Counted from the first letter of the stretch, positions 28,718 to 37,955 are shown. The stretch: 64,000 nucleotides of DNA from an uncultured Collinsella sp. (GCA_900542085.1 UQMK01000004.1:1-64000), one strand, 5' to 3'. Notes: generated by a model not told the origin, from the letters alone. Made by a program: numbers and translations.

Positions 28718-30175
28718 CTAACCCATCCAACTAGAGGACAGAGGACCGGCGACGACGACCATGATCATGAGGACGACGAACACGAACGCCATGGCGCGCG
28801 GAAGGGGCTGGCCGGCGGCCACGGTCTCGCTCGGCTCACCGGGCAGGACCTTACCCATCCAACGCAGGAACCATGCGAAGGTGGCGACGGTCTCGACGAC
28901 CATGACGCACACGAGGACAAAGATGACCGTGTTGGTAGCACCAACCGCGAAGCCACCGGAAATGATCTGGAACTTGGAAAAGAACGTGCTCATGGGGGGC
29001 ACGCCGGCGATAGCGGTCGCGGCGACCGCAAAGCCCACGCCCGTGACCGGGTACTTCTTCATGAGGCCCTGGATCTTGGGCAGCATACGGGTTCCCAGCG
29101 TGAAGCTGAGAGAGCCAGCGATGAGGAAGAACAGGGTCTTGGTGAACGCGTGGTTGAAGATGTGCTCGACGGCGCCGTTAAACGCCATCTGGCTTCCGAA
29201 CACGGAGAGGCCCAGGCCAAAGAACACGTAGGCGAGCTGCGCGATCGTCGAGAAGGCGAGCAGGCGCTTCATATCCTTCTGGGGCAGGTACATGAGGAAG
29301 CCGAAGAGCATGGTCACGACGGCGTCGATGATGGCGACCCAACCGACGATCTCGGGGATATCGCCGGCGCTCGCAAGAGCGCGGGCGAACACGCACACGC
29401 CGACCTTAACCATGGACGCGCCATGAAGGTAGGCGGAAACGGGCGTGGGGGCCTCCATTGCGGAGGGCAGCCACATGTAGAGCGGGAACTGGGCGGACTT
29501 GGCCCAAGCAGCGAACAGGATGAGCAGCAGCACGACGGTCTTCATACCGGAATCGAGCTGGGAGATCGCGCTCAGCGCGAACGTGCCGGTTCCGGCGAAC
29601 AGGAAGGCCGCGCCGATGTAGAGTCCCAGAGCGCCGATATGGGTGATGATGAGCGCCTTCATACCGGCCTTCTTGGCCGTGGGCGTCATGTAGTAGCTGA
29701 TGAGGCCCCAGGAGCACACACCGGTGATCTCGAAGAAAACGAGCTGGCCGACGATGGTGGAGCTGTAGGCGAGACCGGCCATGGCGCCGATGAACGTGGA
29801 GAAGTACACGTAGAAGCGACGACGGGGCGCGTCGGGATGCTCCTTATTCTTATCGCTCATGTACGGGAACGAATAGATGACGACGAGCAGGCCGATAGCG
29901 ACGAACGCGGGTGCGAGCAGCGTGCTCATCCGGTCGAATATGAAGCCCATGACCAAGGTCTGGCCCATACTCGCCCAGGTTACATCGACCGCGTTCATGC
30001 CGTTTCCGGCAAACGTCGCGGCCAAGCCAACGGAAGCGACCGTGGCGATGCCGCCGGCAAAGGCGCAGATCCATTTAGCGTAGGGACGCGGCAGCATGAC
30101 GATGAGCAGGGAGCCCAGCATGGGGACGGCGATCGCCACCATGGCAAAGAGGGACAAGCTCGATTCGATTGACAT
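28718..30175 (-). CDS. hyfD: Proton-antiporter-like membrane subunit (HyfD)
   Basis: 485 residues, similar to E. coli HyfD (479). NuoM/MrpD-type antiporter-like protein with the LPSAMEAPTPVSAYLHGASMV motif (helix-7 region) and FFEITGVCSW in place of the usual FWE helix-5 signature. Hydrophobic throughout. It is one of three antiporter-like subunits here, as in FHL-2. Confidence 0.92.
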   Translation of the reverse strand: MSIESSLSLFAMVAIAVPMLGSLLIVMLPRPYAKWICAFAGGIATVASVGLAATFAGNGMNAVDVTWASMGQTLVMGFIFDRMSTLLAPAFVAIGLLVVIYSFPYMSDKNKEHPDAPRRRFYVYFSTFIGAMAGLAYSSTIVGQLVFFEITGVCSWGLISYYMTPTAKKAGMKALIITHIGALGLYIGAAFLFAGTGTFALSAISQLDSGMKTVVLLLILFAAWAKSAQFPLYMWLPSAMEAPTPVSAYLHGASMVKVGVCVFARALASAGDIPEIVGWVAIIDAVVTMLFGFLMYLPQKDMKRLLAFSTIAQLAYVFFGLGLSVFGSQMAFNGAVEHIFNHAFTKTLFFLIAGSLSFTLGTRMLPKIQGLMKKYPVTGVGFAVAATAIAGVPPMSTFFSKFQIISGGFAVGATNTVIFVLVCVMVVETVATFAWFLRWMGKVLPGEPSETVAAGQPLPRAMAFVFVVLMIMVVVAGPLSSSWMG

Positions 30176-30191
30176 AGTTTCTCCCTTCTCC

Positions 30192-31115
30192 CTACACGCC
30201 TACGACGACGAAGACGAACGCGAGGACCGCGATGCCGACGACGGCCCAGGTCTGGTTACCGAGCACCTTGAAGCGCGAACGGGAAACGGAGTTCTCGAGC
30301 ACGCCGCAGACGACGAAATCGACCAGGCACTTGACGAGGAAGACGACGGCGCCCACGAGAGCGGTGACGCCGATGGTCGCGGGCTCTCCCCAGGGGATGA
30401 AGATGGAGGTGAACCAAGCGACGACCACGACCTGCTTCATGCCCATGGCGAGCTTCATCATGGCCAGGGACGGGCCGGAGAGCTCGGCGAGCGGGCCCTC
30501 CTGGAGCTCCTGCTCGGCTTCGGCCTGATCGAACGGAAGCTTGCCGAGCTCCATGTAACAGGCGGCCGCGAAGGCGACGCCGGCGAGGATAACGGCGACG
30601 ACGCTCGAGACGTTGCCCGTAACGATGTGCTGACCCATGGTCGCAATGTCCGTGGAGCCGCACACGATGGCGACGGTGAACAGCGCGATGAGCATGGACG
30701 GCTCGATGAGCACGCTCATGAGGAGCTCGCGGATACCGCCGAAGCCCGCGTAGGCGTTGGAGGAATCCACGCCGGACAGCGCGAAGAAGAAGCGGGACAA
30801 CGCGAGCGCGTACATGATGGTGATGGCGTCACCAAAGACGGGCATGGGGCTCTGGAGCGTGAACATGGGCAGGCCCATGGCGAGCATAAACGACACCGCG
30901 AGGAACAGCGGCGGCATGATGCGCAGCACGAAGCTCGAGTCGGAACTCACGGACTCGGGACGCGCCATGAGCTTCGCGAGGTCCCGGTAATCCTGAAGGA
31001 TGGACGGACCGCGGCGATTGTGCATCTTCGCGCGAATCACACGGGCGAGGCCGGAGAAGAAGGGCGCGACCAGCATGACCACGAGGCCCTGCGCCATCGC
31101 AAGAACGATGTTCAT
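30192..31115 (-). CDS. hyfC: Hydrogenase membrane subunit (HyfC/HycD, NuoH-like)
   Basis: NuoH-like subunit joining the hydrophilic arm to the membrane arm, 307 residues. Typical motifs are RRGPSILQDYRDLAKL near the N-terminus and the acidic loop FDQAEAEQELQEGP. ATG at 31115 with GAGGATATT upstream; the longer upstream frame is rejected. It lies between hyfB and hyfD as in E. coli. Confidence 0.95.
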   Translation of the reverse strand: MNIVLAMAQGLVVMLVAPFFSGLARVIRAKMHNRRGPSILQDYRDLAKLMARPESVSSDSSFVLRIMPPLFLAVSFMLAMGLPMFTLQSPMPVFGDAITIMYALALSRFFFALSGVDSSNAYAGFGGIRELLMSVLIEPSMLIALFTVAIVCGSTDIATMGQHIVTGNVSSVVAVILAGVAFAAACYMELGKLPFDQAEAEQELQEGPLAELSGPSLAMMKLAMGMKQVVVVAWFTSIFIPWGEPATIGVTALVGAVVFLVKCLVDFVVCGVLENSVSRSRFKVLGNQTWAVVGIAVLAFVFVVVGV

Positions 31116-31132
31116 AATATCCTCTCCCCTCT

Positions 31133-33151
31133 CTAGACCATGACCACGGCGAGCACGAGGAAGACCACGAGCGCCGCGACGATGTAGCAGATGTATACGG
31201 AGTAGTTGCCGCCCTCGATCTTGGAGGCGAGTCCGGCCAGCTTGTCGGCACCCTCGCTCGGTGCATCGACCAGGAAACGGTCGGGCAGGGGCTCGACGCC
31301 CTGGGCGACACCGGTGAGCTTCTGGAACACGTGCGCGATGGACCAGCAGATCTTGGTGCATACCTCGCGCAGGGTGTAGAGCGGGCCCATGAAGAGTTCG
31401 ACGTCGGACGCGAAGCTCGTGGCGACGACGGGCATGTGCTCGTTGGGCTCGTAGCCACACGCCCAAGGGTCGGTCTTCTTAGCGGGGGCCTTGGCGCCGA
31501 GGCAGGACCTCAACGCGAACGCGAGGCCGGTGAGGACCACGAGCGCGATGGCGATCGCGGGGGTGGAGGTGGCGGCACCGGAAATCTCGTTCACGAGAGA
31601 CACGCCCGAGGTGGCTGTGACGGCGGAGCCGGCAAGCACGCTCTGGGCGACGTCGCCCAGAACCGGGGCGATGACCGGGGAGCCGATTCCCAGTACCACG
31701 CAGATGGTCGCGAGGAGCATCTGCGAGAACAACATCGGAGCCGGGGACTCCTTGGCGTTCGCGGCCTCCTGGGAACGAGGGCTACTCGCGAACGAGACGC
31801 CGTAGGCCTTCACGAAGCACGTGACGGCCAGGGCACCGGTGATGGCGAGGGCGGCCGCGGAGGCGACGGCGAACACCATGACGACCGGGTCGGAGAGCGT
31901 CGAGATGTTGAACAGGGACTGGTAGGTGAACCACTCGGAAACGAAGCCGTTGAGCGGCGGGATGGCCGAGATGGCAAGGGCACCGGTGAGGAAGCAGACG
32001 GCCGTGACCGGCATGCGGCGGAACAGACCGCCCATCTTCTCCATGTTGCGCGTACCCGTGGCATAGAGCAGGGAGCCCGCGCCGAGGAACAGCTCGCCCT
32101 TGAACATGGCGTGGTTGAGCGTGTGGTAGAGGGCGGCCATGAGCGCGATCGTCGCGATGACGTCGTTGCCCAGGGCGTGCGCCGTCATGGACGCGCCGAC
32201 ACCGAGCAAGATGATGCCGATGTTCTCGACGGAGTGATAGGCAAGCAGGCGCTTGATGTCGTGCTCGTGGAGGGCGTAGACGACACCCAGGACCGACGAG
32301 ATGGATCCGAAGACCAGGACCATGAGGCCCCACCAGAGCTGGACGCCCGAACCCGCGAGCAGGTCGAGACCGACCTTGAGGATTCCCAGGATGCCGATCT
32401 TGATCATGCCGCCGGACATGAGGGCGGACACGTTGGACGGCGCCTCGGGGTGCGCCTGGGGCAGCCAGGAGTGCAGCGGAATGATACCGGCCTTCGCGCC
32501 AAATCCGAAGAACGCGAGGACGAAGCACGCGGAGGAGACGGCGGGTCCAAAGTCATGCGTACGGAAATCACTGAAGCTGAAGGAACCGCCCACGCCGTTG
32601 GTCATGAGCAGGAAGCTCGCCATGATGAGAACGAAGCCCACGTGCGCGATGACGAAGTAGAGCCAACCGCCCCTAATGGAGTTCTTGTTCTCCTCGATAA
32701 CGACAAGGAAGTAGCTCGTAAGGGACATGAGCTCAAAGGCGACCAGGAACCAGAACACGTTGTCGGCGGTGATGACGAGCATCATCGAGGCGACGAAGGT
32801 GTTCATAAAGAAGCCGGCGCGCCCGACCTTGCCCGGGTACTCGTCGAAGTAGGACAGACCGTAGATGAAGCCCGCAAAGGCGAGAATCGAGATGAGGACC
32901 ACGATCAGGCCCGCAAGGCCGTTGAGCAAGAGCTCGAGACGGGCGAACGGGAAGAAGAAGACCGTGTTGAGGGACGAAACGTCGCCAAGCACGGCCTCGA
33001 GGCCCGCGATGAACGAAAGCACCGCGGCGACGGCGCCGATAAGGCAGCCGGCGGTCTTGGCGGCGTTATCGGCCTTGATCAGCAGAACCGAGGCGAGCGC
33101 ACCGATGCACGAGACGGCAAGCGATGCGATAAACAGCGTCATGCTATCCAT
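31133..33151 (-). CDS. hyfB: Proton-antiporter-like membrane subunit (HyfB)
   Basis: 672 residues, the same length as E. coli HyfB. NuoL-like, with FELMSLTSYFLV (Glu of helix 5) and LPQAHPEAPSNVSALMSG. The C-terminal part (about residues 560-672) is an extension with a hydrophobic end. The ATG overlaps the end of hyfA by 8 bases, so the two are coupled. Confidence 0.95.
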   Translation of the reverse strand: MDSMTLFIASLAVSCIGALASVLLIKADNAAKTAGCLIGAVAAVLSFIAGLEAVLGDVSSLNTVFFFPFARLELLLNGLAGLIVVLISILAFAGFIYGLSYFDEYPGKVGRAGFFMNTFVASMMLVITADNVFWFLVAFELMSLTSYFLVVIEENKNSIRGGWLYFVIAHVGFVLIMASFLLMTNGVGGSFSFSDFRTHDFGPAVSSACFVLAFFGFGAKAGIIPLHSWLPQAHPEAPSNVSALMSGGMIKIGILGILKVGLDLLAGSGVQLWWGLMVLVFGSISSVLGVVYALHEHDIKRLLAYHSVENIGIILLGVGASMTAHALGNDVIATIALMAALYHTLNHAMFKGELFLGAGSLLYATGTRNMEKMGGLFRRMPVTAVCFLTGALAISAIPPLNGFVSEWFTYQSLFNISTLSDPVVMVFAVASAAALAITGALAVTCFVKAYGVSFASSPRSQEAANAKESPAPMLFSQMLLATICVVLGIGSPVIAPVLGDVAQSVLAGSAVTATSGVSLVNEISGAATSTPAIAIALVVLTGLAFALRSCLGAKAPAKKTDPWACGYEPNEHMPVVATSFASDVELFMGPLYTLREVCTKICWSIAHVFQKLTGVAQGVEPLPDRFLVDAPSEGADKLAGLASKIEGGNYSVYICYIVAALVVFLVLAVVMV

Positions 33152-33761
33152 TGTTTACGCTCCCTTCTGCTTTCTCGGAAAGGCCCTGGGCCACAGCGGT
33201 AACGTCGACGACGGGACCGTTTTCGATCGAGCGCAGACGCTTGGCCTCGTCGAGCTCGCGATCGGCCGCGCCGCCCATGACGGTCAGCGCCTTGGTGGGG
33301 CACGCCGCCACACAATGCGGGCCGTCCGGATCGAAGGCGCACAGGTCGCACTTGACAGCGCAGGTGTACTGGCCAGGAGCCCACGTCAGCAGGCTACTCA
33401 GGGACTTAGGATACGAAGGCGTCGGGTCGCACATGCCTGCGACACCGGCGATAGACGTGCCATCGGGATGGATGGCTCCGAAGGGGCACGCGATGGCGCA
33501 CAGCCTGCACCCGATGCACTCCTGCTCCTTGACGTGGATGCGATCGCCATCGTGCTCGATGGCATTCACCGGGCAAACCTCGGCGCAGGGGGCACCCTCG
33601 CAATGGTGGCAGGCAAGGGCGGCCGAAATACCGCCGGTCTTCACGAGCGCCAGGCGCGGCGTATCCTGAAGACCCTGCATCCGGTGGGCGTCGGCACAGG
33701 CGGACTGACATGTTCCGCAGCCGATGCACCTCTCCGGGTTGATGTCGATGAAGCGGTTCAT
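33144..33761 (-). CDS. hyfA: Electron-transfer 4Fe-4S protein (HyfA/HycB-like)
   Basis: 205 residues, equal to E. coli HyfA. Polyferredoxin with four cysteine sets (CIGCGTCQSAC, CHHCEGAPCAEVCP, CIGCRLCAIACP, CDLC with CVAACP), for up to four 4Fe-4S clusters. It carries electrons from FdhF to the hydrogenase. ATG at 33761 with AAGGAAG upstream; a GTG two codons earlier is also possible. A strong hairpin lies directly before its ribosome binding site. Confidence 0.93.
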   Translation of the reverse strand: MNRFIDINPERCIGCGTCQSACADAHRMQGLQDTPRLALVKTGGISAALACHHCEGAPCAEVCPVNAIEHDGDRIHVKEQECIGCRLCAIACPFGAIHPDGTSIAGVAGMCDPTPSYPKSLSSLLTWAPGQYTCAVKCDLCAFDPDGPHCVAACPTKALTVMGGAADRELDEAKRLRSIENGPVVDVTAVAQGLSEKAEGSVNNG

Positions 33762-33783
33762 CCCCACTTCCTTTCAAAATAAC

Positions 33784-33818
33784 GGGCCGGGCTCCCGAAC
33801 GTACGGGACGCCCGGCCC
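33784..33818 (-). terminator. Strong hairpin between fdhF and hyfA
   Basis: Near-continuous stem: GGGCCGGGC with GCCCGGCCC and an inner TCCCG / CGGGA. On the minus strand it is followed by GTTATTTTG and then the hyfA ribosome binding site. It could be a leaky terminator or an RNA processing or stability site that lets fdhF and hyf be expressed at different levels. Confidence 0.65.
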
Positions 33819-33839
33819 AAAAAGCCAACGAGAACGGGA

Positions 33840-36062
33840 CTACACGATTTGATTTACGTGCGTCTCGTCGTCGAACTTGGCGGCGCCGGGCTCAACGTCC
33901 TGGGGAGCGGCGGCGTCCACCAGAGCCTGCTTGAGCTCGGTGTACTGACGCTCGACCTCGCCCTCGGCCCAGACCTGGTCGGCGATAGCGTCGACCTGGC
34001 AGGCGGAGAACTTGTCCTCGGGCGTGTGCGAGACCGGGTCGACCTTGTGCATGGTCAGCTCGTTGCACTTGCCGATCCACCACTGGTAGGTCATATAGAC
34101 CGTGCCCTTGTTGATGCGATCGCTCACGTCGGCGCGGCTGTATACCTGGCCGCGGCGGCTGTGAATCGAGACGATGTCGCCGTTCTTGATGCCGCGCGCC
34201 TGGGCGTCCGCGGGATTCATGCGGACAAAACCGGGCTCGTCGGCGAGCAGCGCCAGCGTCTTGCAGTTGCCGGTCATCGAGCGGCAGCTGTAGTGGCCGA
34301 CCTCGCGGACGGTGCACAGGATGAGCGGGTACTCATCGTCGGGAAGCTCGGAGGGCGCCTCCCAGTCGTGCGCCATCAGGTTGGCGCGGCCATCCTTGGT
34401 GGTGAACTTGCCGCCTGCGAACATGTCGGGCGTACCGTGGTCGTTCACATCGGTGCTCTTGACGGGCCACTGGGCGTAACCGCCCTCGGGAGCCATCTTC
34501 TCGTAGGTCGCGCCCACAAAGTTGGGGCACAGGCTAATGCACTCGTTCCAGATCTGCTCGGTGTTGTCGTAGTGCATGGGGTAGCCCATGCGCGTAGACA
34601 GGTCCGCGAAGATCTCCCAGTCGTGGCGGCACTCGCCCTTGGGCGGAACGGCCGCGTCAAAATGCTGGAAGCTACGGTCGGATGCGGTAAAGACACCCTC
34701 GTGCTCGCCCCAAGAGGTGGCAGGCAGGATGACGTCGGCGAGCATGGTCGTCTGCGTCATAAAGATGTCCTGGCAAATGAACAGATCCAGCTCGGAGAGC
34801 GTCTTGCGCATACCGGCCGAATCGGGCTCGGTCTGCACCGGGTCCTCGCCGTAGTTGTAGAAGCAGTGCACCTTGCCCTCGTCGACCAGGTGGCCCAGGT
34901 CGGTGAGCTTATAGCCCTCCTCGAGCGGGAGCTTTTCCTCGGGCACGCCCCAAGCCTTGGCAAACTTGGCACGCACTGCCGGGTCGGTGACCTTCTGGTA
35001 GCCAGGGTACAGGTTGGGCAGCATGCCCATATCGCAGGAGCCCTGGACGTTGTTCTGACCGCGCACGGGCGCGAGGCCGGAATTGGGTTTGCCGATCTGG
35101 CCGGCAACGCAGGCGATGGAGGCGATGGTGTGCACCGTCTTCAGGTTCTGCTTCTGCTGGCATACGCCCATGCCCCAGCCAATGATGGCAGAGGGCTTCG
35201 CCGTGGCGTACATCTCGGCAGCTTGGTGGATCAGCGCGGGCTCGACACCCGTGATGTCCTGTACGGATTCGGGAGTGTAGTTCTTGATGGTCTCCCACCA
35301 CTCGTCAAAGCCGTTCGTGTGCTCGGCGACGAATTCCTTGTCGTAGAGGCCATCGTTGACCAGACAGTTGGCAAAGGCGTTGAGGAACGCGACATTGCAA
35401 CCGTTCTTGATCGGAAGGTAGATATCGGCGATACGCGCAGTTTCGATATGGCGCGGGTCGGCGACGATGATCTTGCAACCCTTTTCTTTGGCTCGCACGA
35501 TACGCCTTGCGACGATGGGGTGCGAATCGGCAGGGTTATAGCCGAAGAGGAAAATGCAGCCCGCATCCTCCATACCGGGGATGGAGCATGACATGCAACC
35601 TGAACCAACCGTGTCCATCAGACCGAGGACAGTAGGGCCGTGTCAAGTACGGGCGCAGTTGTCTACGCTGTGGGTGCCGATGCACGCACGCGTAAACTTC
35701 TGCATGACGTAGTTCGCCTCATTGCCGCCGCCTCGCGAAGAGCCGGTGGTCATGACAGCGTTAGGACCATATTCGTCAATTATGGCCTGCATCTTAGATG
35801 CGGTGAAATCCAGTGCCTCGTCCCAGCTTACGCGCTCAAGATCCGCGCCCTTGGTGCGACGGATCATCGGGTGCAGTACGCGAGGAGTCAAGATCTTGGT
35901 GTCGTTGATGAAGTCGTAGCCGCTCATGCCCTTAAGGCACAGCTCGCTCTGGTTGGTGATGCCGTTGAGCGGTTCGGTACCCACGACCTGGCCGTTTTGG
36001 ACCAGGAGGTTAAACTGGCAACCGGCGCCGCAGTACGGGCAGATCACTTTATGCTTCTCCAT
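33840..36062 (-). CDS. fdhF: Formate dehydrogenase H, selenocysteine-containing (UGA read through)
   Basis: Oxidises formate to CO2 and passes electrons to HyfA. The reading frame is interrupted by TGA at 35643-35645, which is selenocysteine 140. The flanking residues are NCART-Sec-HGPTVLG, and E. coli FdhF also has Sec140 followed by His141. The 4Fe-4S cysteines are C8, C11, C15 and C42, at the E. coli positions, followed by Lys44. Read through, the product has 740 residues and continues with bis-MGD-binding regions (FGYNPADSHP, GWGMGVCQQ). The start at 36062 has GGGAGGG upstream. A SECIS-like hairpin follows the TGA. This is one gene, not two and not a pseudogene. Confidence 0.97.
35605..35645 (-). 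promoter_or_regulatory. SECIS-like element of fdhF
   Basis: Directly after the Sec TGA, TGTCC (35627-35631) pairs with GGACA (35612-35616) around a 10-base loop TCGGTCTGAT. The loop contains GGTCT, as in the E. coli fdhF SECIS apical loop that SelB binds. Confidence 0.8.
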
Positions 36063-36136
36063 GACACCCTCCTTCCTTTCTCTGCTACCGAATACTCGGT
36101 ACTTATTTGACAATCATTGGGCTTGTCGCCCGACGC

Positions 36137-36655
36137 TTACGCCTCGTTTTCGATGGTGGCGCGGGCACGCTCGGCAGTCAGTTCTGCCAGGCGCTCCTCG
36201 TCTACCAGGGTGAGGCCCTTGGTCGGGCACGCCTCGGCACACGCCGGACCGCCGGGACGGTCCACGCACAGGTCGCACTTGAGCACGAAGCTCTTAGTCT
36301 GCGAACCCACGCGCACGTCGCCCATCAAGACGGGGACCTGCGTGGTCGCCACGCTCACGGCGCCAAAGGGGCAGGCCATGACGCAGCTCTTGCAGCCGAT
36401 GCAGTTGTCCTCGTTGACGCCGATGCGATGGTTCTTTGGATCAAAGAACAAGGCGCCCGTGGGGCAGGCCTTGGCGCACGGGGCATCCTCGCAGTGATGG
36501 CAAGCCACCGGTGCGGAGATCTCGTACGTACGCGTCACGCGCAGGCGCGGCGCGGCGATGTTGCCGGGAATGTCGTGCGCCTCGATGCACGCCGCCATAC
36601 AGGTTTGGCACCCAATGCAGCGCGAGGAATCGGCTACGACTCGTTTATTGCCCAT
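36137..36655 (-). CDS. hydN: 4Fe-4S electron-transfer protein (HydN-like)
   Basis: 172 residues (E. coli HydN 175) with four cysteine motifs: CIGCQTCMAAC, CHHCEDAPCAKACP, CIGCKSCVMACP, CDLC with CAEACP. Probably shuttles electrons from formate dehydrogenase. GGAGGGAG precedes the ATG at 36655. It is the first gene of the formate operon, 74 bases before fdhF; a small inverted repeat TACCGA / TCGGTA lies in the gap. It is a paralogue of HyfA in the same operon. Confidence 0.9.
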   Translation of the reverse strand: MGNKRVVADSSRCIGCQTCMAACIEAHDIPGNIAAPRLRVTRTYEISAPVACHHCEDAPCAKACPTGALFFDPKNHRIGVNEDNCIGCKSCVMACPFGAVSVATTQVPVLMGDVRVGSQTKSFVLKCDLCVDRPGGPACAEACPTKGLTLVDEERLAELTAERARATIENEA

Positions 36656-36833
36656 GTTGTTCACTCCCTCCTGAATCCCATGCCGGAGAGACCCTGCCGA
36701 CGTTGCCCCGGACCGCCCGTGGTCCGGCATCGGCGTATCGAGTGCATGCGGCGAAACAGGCACTTCGATAGAATTCCTCCAACGATATACAGGTTAAATA
36801 TACGCAGTTGCAGGGGGCAAACTTGAGCATAGG

Positions 36834-36859
36834 CCCTGCAATACGGGTGTATTGCAGGG
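36834..36859. promoter_or_regulatory. Perfect dyad upstream of the hydN-fdhF-hyf operon
   Basis: CCCTGCAATAC-GGGT-GTATTGCAGGG is a perfect 11-base inverted repeat, about 180 bases before the first gene of the formate operon. Its size and symmetry fit an operator; it lacks a T-run that would make it a clear terminator. The rest of 36656-37082 is AT-richer than the surroundings and holds no gene I can support. It should carry the formate operon promoter on the minus strand and the toxin-antitoxin promoter on the plus strand. Confidence 0.55.
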
Positions 36860-37082
36860 GTTTTGGCAGGTTGGAATTATTCTCTAGAGGCTATAAAGGT
36901 GAGTGTATTACATGCGTACGCCTCAGAGATTTTTACGCACTCTCATTTTGGATGTATTACGCTTGTATACATGTTAATGGTTATTTACTTGAGCGAAATA
37001 AAGTAATCGTTATAAGATGCTCAAGTATCGGCACATGCCGCATTTGACCGACTATATTGCACGCTCATTAAGGGGGCCAGTG

Positions 37083-37406
37083 ATGTCATCGACTCAAAAA
37101 CGAGCCATCCTGCAGGTGCGCATTCGCGAGGAAGACAAGCAGCATGCCGAGCGTCTTTACGACGCCATGGGCACATCGCTCGCCGAGGCTGTCCGTTTAT
37201 TTGTCGCGCAAAGCATTTTGATGCGCAAGCTCCCCTTTCAGCCGGTCGCCGTGCGCTCAAAGGACGGCACCGCCGCCTATGGATCGCTCAAAGCATATGG
37301 TGACCCCAATCGCCGCGCCGAGGAGCGCAATGCCTGGATTGAATACCTTGCCACAGAAAGTGACGATTCGATTTTGGGCCCCGAGGAAGTAGATATCCAT
37401 GAGTAG
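37083..37406 (+). CDS. RelB/DinJ-type antitoxin
   Basis: 107 residues. The N-terminal half (KRAILQVRIREEDKQHAERLYDAMGTSLAEAVRLFV) is a ribbon-helix-helix of the RelB/DinJ kind, which binds DNA and represses its own operon. The C-terminal part is charged and probably wraps the toxin. ATG at 37083 follows AGGGGG; it overlaps the toxin gene by 8 bases. It is one of the few plus-strand genes here. The partner is a PIN-domain protein rather than RelE or YafQ. Confidence 0.85.
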   Translation: MSSTQKRAILQVRIREEDKQHAERLYDAMGTSLAEAVRLFVAQSILMRKLPFQPVAVRSKDGTAAYGSLKAYGDPNRRAEERNAWIEYLATESDDSILGPEEVDIHE

Positions 37407-37872
37407 CACCATCATCGACGAGACCGTCATCCTTCGCTATCTGCTCGACGACGAGGTCCTGTCACCGCGCGCCGCCAAGGTCATCGCCACGCGCACCGCT
37501 CGTGTCTACCCCGAAATCATCACGCGCGTCGTGGTCACGCTGCGCGACGTCTATAAGGTTCCCCGCGTTGAGATTGCTGCGGCTATGAAAAGGCTGCTCG
37601 ATGACGTCATGGTCGACGAGCCCACCGTTGTCGCCCTTGCCGTCAAACTCTTTGGCAAAACGCATATGGACTTTAGCGACTGCCTCCTCGCAGCCCGAAC
37701 CGCCATCTACAACGATGATGTCGTGAGCTTTGGCAAGCCCATCATCCAAGGCATGATCGATTACCGCCGCAAGCGCCAAACCGCAGCCGACGCCCGCGAC
37801 CGCGCCGCCGAAGCCCGCAGCCGAAGCACCGACTCCACCATCGACAAGCTCCGCCACCGCCCCCGCAGCTAA
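37399..37872 (+). CDS. PIN-domain toxin (VapC-like ribonuclease)
   Basis: 157 residues. PIN fold acidic residues are visible: Asp7 in IIDETVILRYLL, the Asp pair in MDFSDCLLAAR, and Asp in NDDVVSFGK. Probably a translation-inhibiting RNase neutralised by the overlapping upstream antitoxin. The last ~35 residues are Ala/Arg-rich and look like a low-complexity tail. A palindromic repeat begins 15 bases after the stop. Confidence 0.83.
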   Translation: MSSTIIDETVILRYLLDDEVLSPRAAKVIATRTARVYPEIITRVVVTLRDVYKVPRVEIAAAMKRLLDDVMVDEPTVVALAVKLFGKTHMDFSDCLLAARTAIYNDDVVSFGKPIIQGMIDYRRKRQTAADARDRAAEARSRSTDSTIDKLRHRPRS

Positions 37873-37886
37873 CCCCATCCCCTCCT

Positions 37887-37955
37887 AAGTTGCGGTGAAA
37901 TACGGACTGTTTCATGCCTTTAAAGGCCTCAACAGTCCGTATTTCACCGCAACTT
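37887..37955. repeat. Palindromic repeat, GTTGCGGTGAAATA family
   Basis: Perfect 25-base arms, 37887-37911 and 37931-37955 (AAGTTGCGGTGAAATACGG start), with an inner CCTTTAAAGG palindrome in the spacer. It lies between the plus-strand toxin gene and the minus-strand gene ending at 37989, so it could also stop converging transcripts. Confidence 0.92.

Noticed and set aside
33840..36113. fdhF as a broken gene in two pieces
   Set aside because: The break is one TGA at the known Sec position 140, followed by a SECIS-like hairpin, and selA, selB, selC and selD are all present.
36808..37047. A 79-codon plus-strand open frame before the antitoxin gene
   Set aside because: No ribosome binding site or recognisable motif, and it covers the palindrome and AT-rich promoter region.
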